From positions 1-36,122 of the forward strand of contig CAYQTA010000065.1 of the NCBI GenBank assembly GCA_964420365.1: a stretch of 36,122 nucleotides of DNA, read 5' to 3'. The stretch's first letter is position 1. Every line of letters begins with the position of its first letter. The notes below the pieces were generated by a model. The model was given only the letters and a program-made list of their open reading frames with translations. It did not search any database and was not told where the DNA came from. The position numbers were made by a program, and so were the translations under genes. This DNA comes from JAMOQA01 sp964420365 (GTDB lineage: Bacteria > Acidobacteriota > Polarisedimenticolia > J045). This document shows, piece by piece, positions 19,328-27,291 of this stretch.

Positions 19328-20736
19328 TCCGCCAGCTCCTCGATCGTCGCGAACGCCGACCGCGCGGTCTCCGCCGCGTCGACGCCCTCCCGCCGCTGGC
19401 GCAGGAGGGCCGCGCCGAGCAGGGCGTGGATCACGGGACTCGGGGACGCGAGGCAGAGGAACCCGGCGAGCGGGCCCGCGGGGTCGGAGAGAGCGGCCCG
19501 CAGCCCGGCCCGGAGCCGCTCGAGGGCCCGCGCCATGGCGTCCTCGTCCAGCTCGATCGCGGGCTCGTCGCCCAGCGGGAGGAGCCCGTCGCCGCCGCGG
19601 GGTAGCCGCGGGAGGGCGGAGAGGAGGCCCCGGGGATCCACCGGGGTCATCCCGCGGATCCGCGCCCCCCGGTGGGTCAGGGCGAGGAAACGCGCCCGCG
19701 GGTCCCGACCGGCGAGGGTGCCGAGCACCCGCTCGGTCTGCACGAGGAAGCTGGCGAGGGGATACGACGTGGCGAGGGGCTTCCCCGTCCACGACGGAAC
19801 GGCGAGATCCGCCCGCGGGTGGGGCCGGTTCGGGACCCCCCCGGCGTAGAAGCGGTCCCCGAGGAACGCGAAGTCGAGGCCGGCGGCGAGAACCGGCCAT
19901 CCACCGAGGATCCAGGCGAGCACGAGCATCGCCGTGCCCACGTTGCCGCCGGTGGGCACGCCGGCCCCCAGCCCGACGGCGGGGGCGAGCCACTCGCCGA
20001 CCGGCCCGGGGAACGGCACGACCCGCCGCCAGGGAAGTCCGAGGTGGGACGGGTGGGTCACCAGGTCGGCGAGGAGCACGACCCCGGACAACCAGTCCCG
20101 GGGGATCCCCTCCACGTGATGCAGGCAGGGCCGGGGCTCGATGACGGCGGCCAGGTCGGGCCGCACGCCTGCCCGGTGGAGCGCGCGGAGGGCGCTGGTG
20201 CCGGCGAGCAGGACGGCCCGCTCGCGAAAGGCCGGGAGCAGGGGCAGCAGGTCGTCCAGGCTGGCGCCCGACCCGAGCACGAGGACGGGCCGCCCGCGCC
20301 CCCCGGGGAACGCCCGCGGAAGCGGCGGCCCGCCGGGCAGGAGCGGGGCGTTGTCGCGGAGGTTCCGGAGGAAGAGGGGTCCGAGCTCGCCCAGGGTCGC
20401 CTGCTCGACCGTCGCCTCGACCCGGGCCGCCCGGAGCAGATCCTCGAGGTCACCGGCCGGGTCACCGGCCACGTCTCCCGGAGGGTCGGCCCGGAACGTC
20501 TCGAGGCCGAGAGCCATCCCGGAGACGGCTACCCGGAGGAACCGCTCCCGGGACCCGCACAGCAGGCACCGCGGGCCGGGCCGATCGTCCCGGCCCGCGC
20601 GGGAGGCGATCACCGCCCCGGGAAACGCCTCCCCGAGGATCTCGAGGTGGACTCCCTCTCCCCGCGTGAGCACGAGCTCCACGGGGCCGTCCCGCGCGGC
20701 CGCCCAGGACCGTGCCCACCCGGCGAGGGAGTCCAT
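19291..20736 (-). CDS. DUF115/MptE-like (motility accessory factor-type) protein
   Basis: A 481-residue protein with a Rossmann-like DUF115/MptE-like domain from about 149: VLVLGSGASLDDLLPLLP (GSGASL 155-160), LLAGTSALRALHRAGVRPDLAAVIEP (to 201), then ADLVTHP, GGNVGTAMLVLA and AGLDFAFLGDRFY. In bacteria this family includes Maf proteins that transfer nonulosonic acid sugars onto flagellin; archaeal relatives are hydroxymethylpterin pyrophosphokinases. The N-terminal 140 residues include CLLCGSRERF (a CxxC) and are not recognised. The ATG is 6 bases after the stop of the 143-residue gene, forming a two-gene unit with a sigma-54-type site upstream. Flagellin glycosylation is an inference from family and promoter; no flagellin gene is visible. 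Confidence 0.75.
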   Translation of the reverse strand: MDSLAGWARSWAAARDGPVELVLTRGEGVHLEILGEAFPGAVIASRAGRDDRPGPRCLLCGSRERFLRVAVSGMALGLETFRADPPGDVAGDPAGDLEDLLRAARVEATVEQATLGELGPLFLRNLRDNAPLLPGGPPLPRAFPGGRGRPVLVLGSGASLDDLLPLLPAFRERAVLLAGTSALRALHRAGVRPDLAAVIEPRPCLHHVEGIPRDWLSGVVLLADLVTHPSHLGLPWRRVVPFPGPVGEWLAPAVGLGAGVPTGGNVGTAMLVLAWILGGWPVLAAGLDFAFLGDRFYAGGVPNRPHPRADLAVPSWTGKPLATSYPLASFLVQTERVLGTLAGRDPRARFLALTHRGARIRGMTPVDPRGLLSALPRLPRGGDGLLPLGDEPAIELDEDAMARALERLRAGLRAALSDPAGPLAGFLCLASPSPVIHALLGAALLRQRREGVDAAETARSAFATIEELADQLSRARRTTSR

Positions 20737-20742
20737 CGGCCT

Positions 20743-21174
20743 TCAGGGGGCCGGGGCCTGCTGCCGGAGCGCCTCCGCCTCGGCGGCAAAGACGTCCTTC
20801 CAGGCGGCGAGGCGCGGAGCGATCCGGTGTTCCACCACGTCCGCCACCCGGTGCCAGTCGTGCTCCTCCTGGCCCCGGACGATCTCCTTCAGGTTGACCG
20901 TCAGCTCCCCGAGGTCCACCTGTTCCCGCAGGCGGGAGGAGGGCCCGACGACCTGCTCCATGTCCACGGTCAGCCGGGCGATCGACCCGAGCCCCTCTAG
21001 GAGGTTGCCGAGGCTGCCCATCGCCTCCGGGAGGGCCCCTTCGCGCAGGTGCCGGGCGATGTTGGGGATCTCCGCGCGCGCCGCGTCCAGGAATCGTCCC
21101 GCCGTGGCGAGGGCCCTGAGGGCGATCTCCTCGTTGCTCGTGGCCGTCGCGGTCGCCTGTTCGAACTCGCTCAT
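20743..21174 (-). CDS. Small helical protein upstream of the DUF115 gene
   Basis: A 143-residue acidic, almost entirely alpha-helical protein with no cysteine, signal peptide or membrane segment. It has amphipathic stretches such as IARHLREGALPEAMGSLGNL and LGELTVNLKEIV and ends in QQAPAP. GGAGG lies 5 bases before the ATG. The DUF115 gene starts 6 bases after its stop. I do not recognise a family. Size and helical content resemble small export or flagellar chaperones (FliS/FliT class), but no sequence signature supports this; the pairing with a Maf-like gene is the only hint. Confidence 0.75.
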   Translation of the reverse strand: MSEFEQATATATSNEEIALRALATAGRFLDAARAEIPNIARHLREGALPEAMGSLGNLLEGLGSIARLTVDMEQVVGPSSRLREQVDLGELTVNLKEIVRGQEEHDWHRVADVVEHRIAPRLAAWKDVFAAEAEALRQQAPAP

Positions 21175-21338
21175 CGTTCCTCCACGGGCCGACGGGTTCC
21201 TGCCGCGGCGCGATGCCGGTTCGTCAAGCCGTTGACGACCGACCCGGCCGGCCCCGCCGCCCGGGCGGCAGAACCCGTGGACCTCCAGCATGTTGTGGCA
21301 CCCGGCCGCCGCCGGGCGCCGGGCGTCGCCCCGGGAAC

Positions 21339-21355
21339 TTGCACGTCCCGTGCCA
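21339..21355 (-). promoter_or_regulatory. Sigma-54 (RpoN) -24/-12 promoter-like site
   Basis: The minus strand reads TGGCACGGGACGTGCAA. Compared with the consensus TGGCACGN4TTGCW, the -24 element is exact (TGGCACG), the -12 is GTGCA (one mismatch), and the GG-GC spacing is exactly 10. It points at the helical protein/DUF115 unit, about 165 bases upstream of its first start codon. Confidence 0.5.
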
Positions 21356-21394
21356 CGGCAGCTCCCGCCGCACCCCCCACGGCGCCCTTCGGGA

Positions 21395-21421
21395 TAGAAT
21401 CCCCCCTCCCGCGAAGGGGGG
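21395..21421 (+). promoter_or_regulatory. -10 element and leader hairpin before the PLC-like gene/purH
   Basis: TAGAAT (21395-21400) is a good -10 in very GC-rich sequence, without a clear -35. It is followed at once by CCCCCCT (21401-21407) pairing with AGGGGGG (21415-21421) around a 7-base loop. The transcript would begin within or just before this hairpin, 17 bases ahead of the start codon. Confidence 0.3.
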
Positions 21422-21437
21422 CGGGACGAGGGAACGG

Positions 21438-22232
21438 GTGACGAGGGTCCGTGACAGGATCGCGATGGCACTCCTCCTGGCCGCCGTCACGCTGGCGGCC
21501 ACGGGATCGGCCCGCGGGTTCACGCCGCGGACCCGGGCCTTCATCGTCCACCGGGCCCTGGCGCTCCTGCCGCCGGCCCTCGCGCGCCAGTTGTCGCGCC
21601 ACGAGGACGCCCTGGTCGCCGGCGCCCTCGCCGACTGGTCCCGGGACGCGGAGGGAACGGGGCCCCATGCCCTGGACCCGGGAACGGCCGACGGGGAGCT
21701 GGCCCGGCGAATCGACGAGGCAGTGGCCCTCCTCGATCGACACGCGCCGATGCGGGAGGTCGCGCGGGCGTTCGGGCGGATCGCCCACGCGGTCGCCGAC
21801 CTGTCGTTCGCCCTCGACGTCGGCCCGGACGATCCCCGCGAGGCCTCCTTCTACGGGGAGTTCGCCCGGTACGTGGAGGAACAGGCTCCCCGGGTCCGGC
21901 TCGTCTTCCCGGGATGGACAGATCCCCACCTCGCCCGGGACGACGTGCGGGGATTCGCCCGGGCGATCGCCGCGCGGGCCCGTCGGGACTACGACGGAAT
22001 CCTCCGTTCCTACCACCCCGAGGGGCGGGATCCCCTGCCCCAGGACTTCGACGAGCGTTCCATCGCCTTCGCCGCCGCCTCCCTCGAGCTCTCCCTCGCG
22101 GTGACGGCGACGGCCCGGGCGTTCCTCTATGCGTGGTACCGTGCCCACGGAGACCTGGCCGGGGCCCACGGCCTCGGCCCGCACCCCCGGGGCAACCCGT
22201 TCGCCGCACCCGGCGAGGAGACCGACCGATGA
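21438..22232 (+). CDS. Secreted PLC/S1-nuclease-like protein
   Basis: A 264-residue protein beginning with a signal peptide (MTRVRDRIAMALLLAAVTLA, probable cleavage after SARG). The mature part opens with FTPRTRAFIVHRALALLPP and has GRIAHAVADLSFALDVG. These histidine/aspartate-bearing helices resemble the zinc-dependent phospholipase C/S1-P1 nuclease fold (H-x3-D), but the full zinc ligand set cannot be confirmed by eye. I chose the GTG at 21438 because it provides a basic n-region; an internal ATG at 21465 is possible. The stop overlaps the purH ATG (ATGA), an unexpected coupling of an exported protein to a purine gene. The function call is tentative. Confidence 0.55.
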   Translation: MTRVRDRIAMALLLAAVTLAATGSARGFTPRTRAFIVHRALALLPPALARQLSRHEDALVAGALADWSRDAEGTGPHALDPGTADGELARRIDEAVALLDRHAPMREVARAFGRIAHAVADLSFALDVGPDDPREASFYGEFARYVEEQAPRVRLVFPGWTDPHLARDDVRGFARAIAARARRDYDGILRSYHPEGRDPLPQDFDERSIAFAAASLELSLAVTATARAFLYAWYRAHGDLAGAHGLGPHPRGNPFAAPGEETDR

Positions 22233-23809
22233 CGAACCGCGTCACCCCCGTTCGCCGCGCCCTGCTCTCCGTCTACGACAAGGACGGCATCGTCGACCTG
22301 GCCCGCTCGCTCCACGAGCTCGGCGTCGAGCTGCTCTCCACCGGCGGCACGGCCCGCCTGGTCGAGGAGGCGGGGATTCCCCTGCGCCGGGTCGCCGAGG
22401 AGACCGGTTTCCCGGAGATGCTCGACGGCCGGGTGAAGACGCTTCACCCGCGGATCCACGCCGGCATCCTGGCGATCCGCGGGAACCCGAAGCACGAGGA
22501 GGACCTGGCCCGCCAGGACGTCCGCCCGATCGACCTCGTCGTCGTGAACCTCTACCCGTTCGAGAAGACGGCCCGGATGGAGGGAATCGGGATCGAGGAG
22601 ATCGTCGAGATGATCGACATCGGCGGGCCGACGATGGTCCGGGCCGCCGCCAAGAACTTCCGGGACGTGGGCGTGGTCGTCGACCCGCGGGACTACGGCC
22701 GGATCGCCGACGAGCTCCGGGAGCAGGGCGGCCTGTCCGACGAGACCCGTTTCCTGCTGGCGCGGAAGGCCTTCCAGCACACCGCCTCCTACGACACGGC
22801 GATTTTCTCCTTCCTCAACCAGTTGACGCCGGACGGATCGCGGCGGGTGGACGAGAGCCCGTTCCCGCAGAAGGTCGTCCTCGAGCTGGAAAAGATCCAG
22901 GACCTGCGGTACGGGGAGAACCCCCACCAGCGTGCCGCCTTCTACGGCGAGCTCCAGGGGAACGAACCGACCCTGGCCCGGGCGGTCCAGCTCCAGGGGA
23001 AGGAACTCTCGTTCAACAACCTTCTCGACCTGGACGGCGCCCTCGCCGCCGTGTCGTCCCTCGGGGAACACGGCTGCGTCGTCGTCAAGCACGGCAACCC
23101 CTGCGGGGCCGGCGTGGGCGAGAGCCCGGCGGAGGCGTTCGAGAAGGCCCGGGAGGGAGACCCGGTCAGCGCCTTCGGCGGGATCGTCGCCTTCAACACG
23201 CCGATCGATGCGGACGCGGCCGAGCTGCTCCGCGGGATGTTCCTCGAGGCGGTGATCGCGCCCGCCGTCGGCGACGAGGCCCGGGAGATCCTCGCCCGGA
23301 AGAAGAAGCTGCGGGTGCTCGCCCTCGGGGGGGACCCGCGGGCGGCGCGGCGCCCCGGCCTCGACGTGCGCCGGGTCTCCGGCGGCTACCTGCTCCAGGA
23401 CTGGGACACCGACGACGACCTCGCCGACGCGAAGGTGGTCACCGACCGCGCCCCCACCGACGAGGAGTGGGCCGCCCTTCGCTTCGGCTGGCGGCTGGTC
23501 CGGCACGTCCGCTCCAACGCGATCGTCTTCTCCCTCGCCGACCGCCTGGTCGGGGTCGGGGCCGGCCAGATGAGCCGGGTCGACTCGGTGAAGATCGCCG
23601 CGATGAAGGCGGGAGAGAAATCGAAGGGAGCGGCGATGGCCTCCGACGCCTTCTTCCCCTTCCCGGACGGGGTCGAGGAGGCGGCGAAGGCGGGGGTCAC
23701 GGCGGTGATCCAGCCGGGGGGCAGCATCCGGGACGAGGAGGTGATCGCGGCCGCGAACCGGCTCGGGCTCGCCATGGTCTTCACCGGCCGCCGTCACTTC
23801 CGCCACTGA
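22229..23809 (+). CDS. purH: Bifunctional AICAR transformylase/IMP cyclohydrolase PurH
   Basis: A 526-residue PurH catalysing the last two steps of IMP synthesis. The N-terminal IMP cyclohydrolase (MGS-like) domain shows LLSVYDKDGIVDLARSL, STGGTARL, VKTLHPRIHAGIL and VVNLYPFEKT. The C-terminal AICAR transformylase domain has LRYGENPHQRAAFY and the catalytic KHGNPCGAG (K287, H288). It ends in a typical IQPGGSIRDEEVI...MVFTGRRHFRH. The ATG overlaps the stop of the secreted protein gene in ATGA. Its stop codon is part of the right arm of a terminator hairpin. Confidence 0.97.
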   Translation: MTNRVTPVRRALLSVYDKDGIVDLARSLHELGVELLSTGGTARLVEEAGIPLRRVAEETGFPEMLDGRVKTLHPRIHAGILAIRGNPKHEEDLARQDVRPIDLVVVNLYPFEKTARMEGIGIEEIVEMIDIGGPTMVRAAAKNFRDVGVVVDPRDYGRIADELREQGGLSDETRFLLARKAFQHTASYDTAIFSFLNQLTPDGSRRVDESPFPQKVVLELEKIQDLRYGENPHQRAAFYGELQGNEPTLARAVQLQGKELSFNNLLDLDGALAAVSSLGEHGCVVVKHGNPCGAGVGESPAEAFEKAREGDPVSAFGGIVAFNTPIDADAAELLRGMFLEAVIAPAVGDEAREILARKKKLRVLALGGDPRAARRPGLDVRRVSGGYLLQDWDTDDDLADAKVVTDRAPTDEEWAALRFGWRLVRHVRSNAIVFSLADRLVGVGAGQMSRVDSVKIAAMKAGEKSKGAAMASDAFFPFPDGVEEAAKAGVTAVIQPGGSIRDEEVIAAANRLGLAMVFTGRRHFRH

Positions 23810-23819
23810 CGGCGGCCGG
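23784..23819. terminator. Strong hairpin at the purH 3' end
   Basis: A perfect 13-bp stem: CCGGCCGCCGTCA (23784-23796) with TGACGGCGGCCGG (23807-23819), 10-base loop. The left arm is purH coding sequence and the right arm starts with the TGA stop codon. The convergent TPR gene ends 6 bases further on, so it could serve both strands. Confidence 0.6.
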
Positions 23820-23824
23820 CGGCG

Positions 23825-26134
23825 TCACTCGCGGAGGGGCCGCGGCTCGAGGGCCCGGACGTACATCCAGTAGGCGTCGTCCAGGGGCTCGCCGCGGTAC
23901 CGGAGCGCGACCTCCCGGTGCCTGCGGGCCATCTCGTCGTCGGGCGCCAGCTCGAGGCAGTCCCCGAAGTACCGCCGCGCCTCCACGACGTCCCCCGCCT
24001 GGAGCGCCTGGACCCCCAGGTTGTACCACCCGTCGGCGATCCAGCGATCGATCTGCGGCGGGCGGTAGGGCCCGGGGATCCGGTAGAAGATCCGCAGCGC
24101 CTCCGGCCAGTCGCCGTCCCGGAAGGCCCGCTTCGCCCTGGCGAGGCGGGCTTCCGCGTCCCGGCGCTCCTTGAGGCGCATCCGCGCCGCTTCCAGCTTC
24201 TCGACCAGGTCGAAGTCCAGGGGATCGGCCTTTCGGGCGACCTCGAGGAGCTCCACGGCCTTCGCCTCGTCGCCCCGGCGGAGGGCCTGTTCCGCCTGCC
24301 GGACGAGTCGCGGGACATCCCGCTTCGTGTACCGGGGCTCCTGCCCCCGCTTCGCGACATCCGTCGCGGCGGCGACCGTCCCCTGCGCCGCCTCCCCGGC
24401 GCTCCCCGCGTTCCCCCGGGAAGCCGGCCGTTCCGCGGCATCCTGTCGCGCCTTCCGCGGCCGGTGTCGCACCGGGGCGGGGGGGGCCTCCTCCTGCCCG
24501 TCGCCGGGGCCGGGAGGCAGGAACCCGAGCTGCCACGCGGCCACGCCACCGCCACCGACCACCACCAGGGCCAGCACGGCGGCGAGGATCCCCTTCCGGG
24601 GGAGCGCGAACGACGAACGCCGCCGCGACCGCCGTTTCGGGGGGGAGGGAGTGACCGGCGCGGGGGGAGCCGCGGACCCGGCGGCTTCCCCCGGGGGGGC
24701 GGGCGCCGGGGGGATCTCGCCCACCGGCGGCAGGTCGTGGGTCTCCGGCCGCGGCGGTGGCGCCACCGGCGGAGGCGCGGCGTTCGCCGCCGCCGGGACC
24801 TCCGCGGCCGCCGGGAGAACCGACTCGGCCGCCTCGGCCCGCGCGAGCAGGTCACGGGCCTCGGCGTGCTCCGGGATCAGCTCGAGGACCTGCCGCAGGA
24901 GGGGGATCGCCAGGTGGGGCTGCCCGTCGTCCAGGGCACGGACCGCCTGGCCGACCAGGTCCTCCGCCTGCCGGGCCTTCTCCTCGTCCCGCTTCCGGGC
25001 TTCCTCCAGCACCCGCTCCGCCTCGGACAGGGTGGCGTCGAGGGCGAGGGCCCGCGCCGCGAGCTGCGTCGCCTCGGCGGTGTTGCCCCGCTCGAGCTCT
25101 TCCCGGGCGCGGGCGACCAGGAGCGCGGCGTTCCCGGCCGGGGCGGCCGGAGGCTCCTCCGGCAGCTCGGCTCCCGGAGCGGCCAGCCCTTCGACCGGCC
25201 CCTGTTCTTCGAGTTCCCGGGCCGCCTCGAACAGGTCCTCGAGGACTTCCTCCGCCGCGGCGGACGGGACGCCTTCGGCGGCGGCCGGGCCCGGGGTGGC
25301 GGCCTGCGGAGGGGAGGAAGCGGGCGAGGCCCCGCCGACGTTCGCGGGAGCCGGCGGTTCCCCGGGGGAAGGGCTTCCCAGCGGGATGACGGGAAGGTCG
25401 TCCGGCGCGTCGAGCTCCAGGTGCCCCCCGGGTGCGGTGCCGGGTACCGCCGGCATCTCCCCGGGGGAAGCCGGCGCCCGGCCGCCCGGGCGCGGGGACG
25501 CCCCGGCGGGGGCGGGGCCCGGGGCCACGGCATCCAGGTCCAGCTCGAGGTCGAGGGGAAGATCGGGGGCCGGTCCTCCCGGCACGGGCGCCCCGGCGGC
25601 GGGTCGAGCCGCGAGCGCCGCCTCCGCCTCCTCGAGCAGGCGTTCCGCGGCCCGGTCTCCCGGCACGGTGGCCAGCACCTCGCGGCAGGCGGCCATTGCC
25701 GCCGCCGCGTCCCCGGCCTCGAGGGCCTGCCGGGCCGCCGCCAGGCGGGCGTCGACATCGGCGCGGAGAGCCTCGGCGGCCGCGAGTTCCCGCGAGAGCG
25801 CGGCGACCGCCTCGTCCCCCGGGATGCTTGCCGCCAGGTTCTCCAGCCGCTGCCGGGCCTCCGGCAGATGGCCCGCCCGCAGGAGCGCGCGAACCTCCTC
25901 GATCTCCGCGGCCGGGCCGGCGCCTCCCTCCTGCTCCGCCTCCTCGAAGACCGCCCACTTCGGGTCGACGAGGGAAAGGAGCTGGAGGCCTTCCCGGGCC
26001 CGCTCGTCCGAGGGATCGAGGGAGAGGATCTCGTTCCACGCCGCCCGGGCGTCCTCGAAGTCGCCGGAGCGGTAGCTCGCCTCGGCGCGGGCGTGGAGGC
26101 TCTCGATGCTGGTCCTCGTGTCTGCCTGGCTCAC
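23825..26134 (-). CDS. Large single-span TPR protein
   Basis: A 769-residue protein. The N-terminal cytoplasmic part has TPR-like repeats (SLHARAEASYRSGDFEDARAAW near 13; ARQALEAGDAAAAMAACREV; AREELERGNTAEATQLAARAL; AVRALDDGQPHLAIPLLRQVLEL), separated by low-complexity Ala/Pro-rich linkers (about 195-330 and 440-500). A basic segment, KRRSRRRSS, precedes one transmembrane helix (about 514-537), so the N-terminus is inside and the C-terminal third, with more TPRs, is outside. It starts with GTG behind a weak purine stretch; no in-frame ATG alternative is near. It has its own promoter. It is likely a scaffold, but no specific system is recognisable. Confidence 0.8.
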   Translation of the reverse strand: MSQADTRTSIESLHARAEASYRSGDFEDARAAWNEILSLDPSDERAREGLQLLSLVDPKWAVFEEAEQEGGAGPAAEIEEVRALLRAGHLPEARQRLENLAASIPGDEAVAALSRELAAAEALRADVDARLAAARQALEAGDAAAAMAACREVLATVPGDRAAERLLEEAEAALAARPAAGAPVPGGPAPDLPLDLELDLDAVAPGPAPAGASPRPGGRAPASPGEMPAVPGTAPGGHLELDAPDDLPVIPLGSPSPGEPPAPANVGGASPASSPPQAATPGPAAAEGVPSAAAEEVLEDLFEAARELEEQGPVEGLAAPGAELPEEPPAAPAGNAALLVARAREELERGNTAEATQLAARALALDATLSEAERVLEEARKRDEEKARQAEDLVGQAVRALDDGQPHLAIPLLRQVLELIPEHAEARDLLARAEAAESVLPAAAEVPAAANAAPPPVAPPPRPETHDLPPVGEIPPAPAPPGEAAGSAAPPAPVTPSPPKRRSRRRSSFALPRKGILAAVLALVVVGGGGVAAWQLGFLPPGPGDGQEEAPPAPVRHRPRKARQDAAERPASRGNAGSAGEAAQGTVAAATDVAKRGQEPRYTKRDVPRLVRQAEQALRRGDEAKAVELLEVARKADPLDFDLVEKLEAARMRLKERRDAEARLARAKRAFRDGDWPEALRIFYRIPGPYRPPQIDRWIADGWYNLGVQALQAGDVVEARRYFGDCLELAPDDEMARRHREVALRYRGEPLDDAYWMYVRALEPRPLRE

Positions 26135-26163
26135 GCGCTCGTCCCGTCGTGACCCCCCGGCGG

Positions 26164-26193
26164 AATATAAGGAGCCGTTCTCCCGGGGGGCAA
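26164..26193 (-). promoter_or_regulatory. Promoter of the 769-residue TPR gene
   Basis: On the minus strand TTGCCC (26188-26193), an 18-base spacer, then TATATT (26164-26169, five of six matches to TATAAT), 29 bases before the GTG start. The string around the -35 closely matches that of the panBCD promoter region. Confidence 0.6.
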
Positions 26194-26212
26194 CGCGGGA
26201 ATCCCTCGCGGG

Positions 26213-27193
26213 TCAGGCGCCGCCGCCGAGGTGGGCGAGCTGCTGCTCGAGGAGCGGGATCGACGGCTGGTCCGGCTTGAGCATCTTGAGCCGCTCGAGC
26301 CACTTGCGCGCCGATTCCGCGTCCCCCTTCTCCAGAGAGACGATCGTGGCGTTGAGCGCCGCCTGCCAGTGGGCGCTGCTGGACGAGAGGGCCTTCTCGA
26401 ACTGCCGGAGAGCCTCGTCGAGCTTCCCCTCCCGGTAGAGGGCCACGCCGAGGTCGGTCAGCACGTCCGGGTCCCCGGGCTTCTTCTCGAGGTAGCGGCG
26501 GTAGCACGCCTCCGCCTTCGCCCACTGGCCGGTGTCGAAGTAGAAGTTGCCGGCCTCCCGCTGGGCGGCGGGATCGTCCGGGTGCTGCTCCGCCCGGGCG
26601 AGGGCGTCCCGGATCCGCGCGAGTTCCTTCTTCAGGTCCTCGAGGGAGGGGCGGTCGGGCGCGTCCCGCTCGAGGGCACCGATCGCCCGGGCGGCCAGGT
26701 CGAGGTCCCCGGCCCCGTGGAGCGCGAGCGTCGCCACCGCCTCGTCGATCTCCGGGTCCGCCGTCGCGTGCTCGAACGCCTGCGCCGCCAGCTCCAGGGC
26801 CCGCTGCCGGTTCCCGGCGTGCTGGTGGATCATCGCCCCCTGGAGCAGGACGTGGGCGTCATCGGAAGCGGTCTCGCAGGCCCGGTCGATCCACCGGGTG
26901 GCCTTGTCGAAGAAGTTGGCCTGCGCGTAGATGTTCGCGATCTCGACCATCGCGTCCACGTCGCCGGGATCCTGCTGGACCCGCCCCTCCAGCTCGTGGA
27001 GCCGGGCCACCACGTCCCCCATCCCGCCGGCGGCATGGGGATTCTCCTGGGCCGCCTGCGCCATGCCAGGGGGGGGCGGCGGGGGCGCGGCCCCGAAGAG
27101 ATCGGGCCGACCGATGGCAAGGCCGAGGACCAGGCCGAGACCGGTGCCGAACACGAGGCCGAGGACGAGGAAAAGCACCTGCTCGCGCTTCAT
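26213..27193 (-). CDS. Membrane-anchored TPR protein
   Basis: A 326-residue protein with an N-terminal signal anchor (VLFLVLGLVFGTGLGLVLGL, about 6-26) and a proline-rich linker (APPPPPPG), followed by several TPRs: VEIANIYAQANFFDKATRWI, QREAGNFYFDTGQWAKAEAC, LTDLGVALYREGKLDEALRQ and LNATIVSLEKGDAESARKWL. The topology puts the TPRs in the periplasm, as in NrfG/CcmH-type or outer-membrane assembly scaffolds; nothing identifies the partner. GGAGG lies 6 bases before the ATG. The next gene on the strand is another TPR protein with its own promoter 78 bases away, so the two may act together (inference). Confidence 0.8.
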   Translation of the reverse strand: MKREQVLFLVLGLVFGTGLGLVLGLAIGRPDLFGAAPPPPPPGMAQAAQENPHAAGGMGDVVARLHELEGRVQQDPGDVDAMVEIANIYAQANFFDKATRWIDRACETASDDAHVLLQGAMIHQHAGNRQRALELAAQAFEHATADPEIDEAVATLALHGAGDLDLAARAIGALERDAPDRPSLEDLKKELARIRDALARAEQHPDDPAAQREAGNFYFDTGQWAKAEACYRRYLEKKPGDPDVLTDLGVALYREGKLDEALRQFEKALSSSSAHWQAALNATIVSLEKGDAESARKWLERLKMLKPDQPSIPLLEQQLAHLGGGA

Positions 27194-27239
27194 CGGGAGC
27201 CTCCGGGTGGGGCCCGGGCTGGTGCCCGGGGGAGGCCGC

Positions 27240-27268
27240 ACCGTATCGTTGGGGGCCGGGCCCGTCAA
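27240..27268 (-). promoter_or_regulatory. Candidate promoter of the 326-residue TPR gene
   Basis: On the minus strand TTGACG (27263-27268), 17-base spacer, TACGGT (27240-27245), about 47 bases before the ATG, in the gap shared with divergent rlmN. Confidence 0.4.
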
Positions 27269-27291
27269 CCATCGGCCGGCCGGAGGATCCC

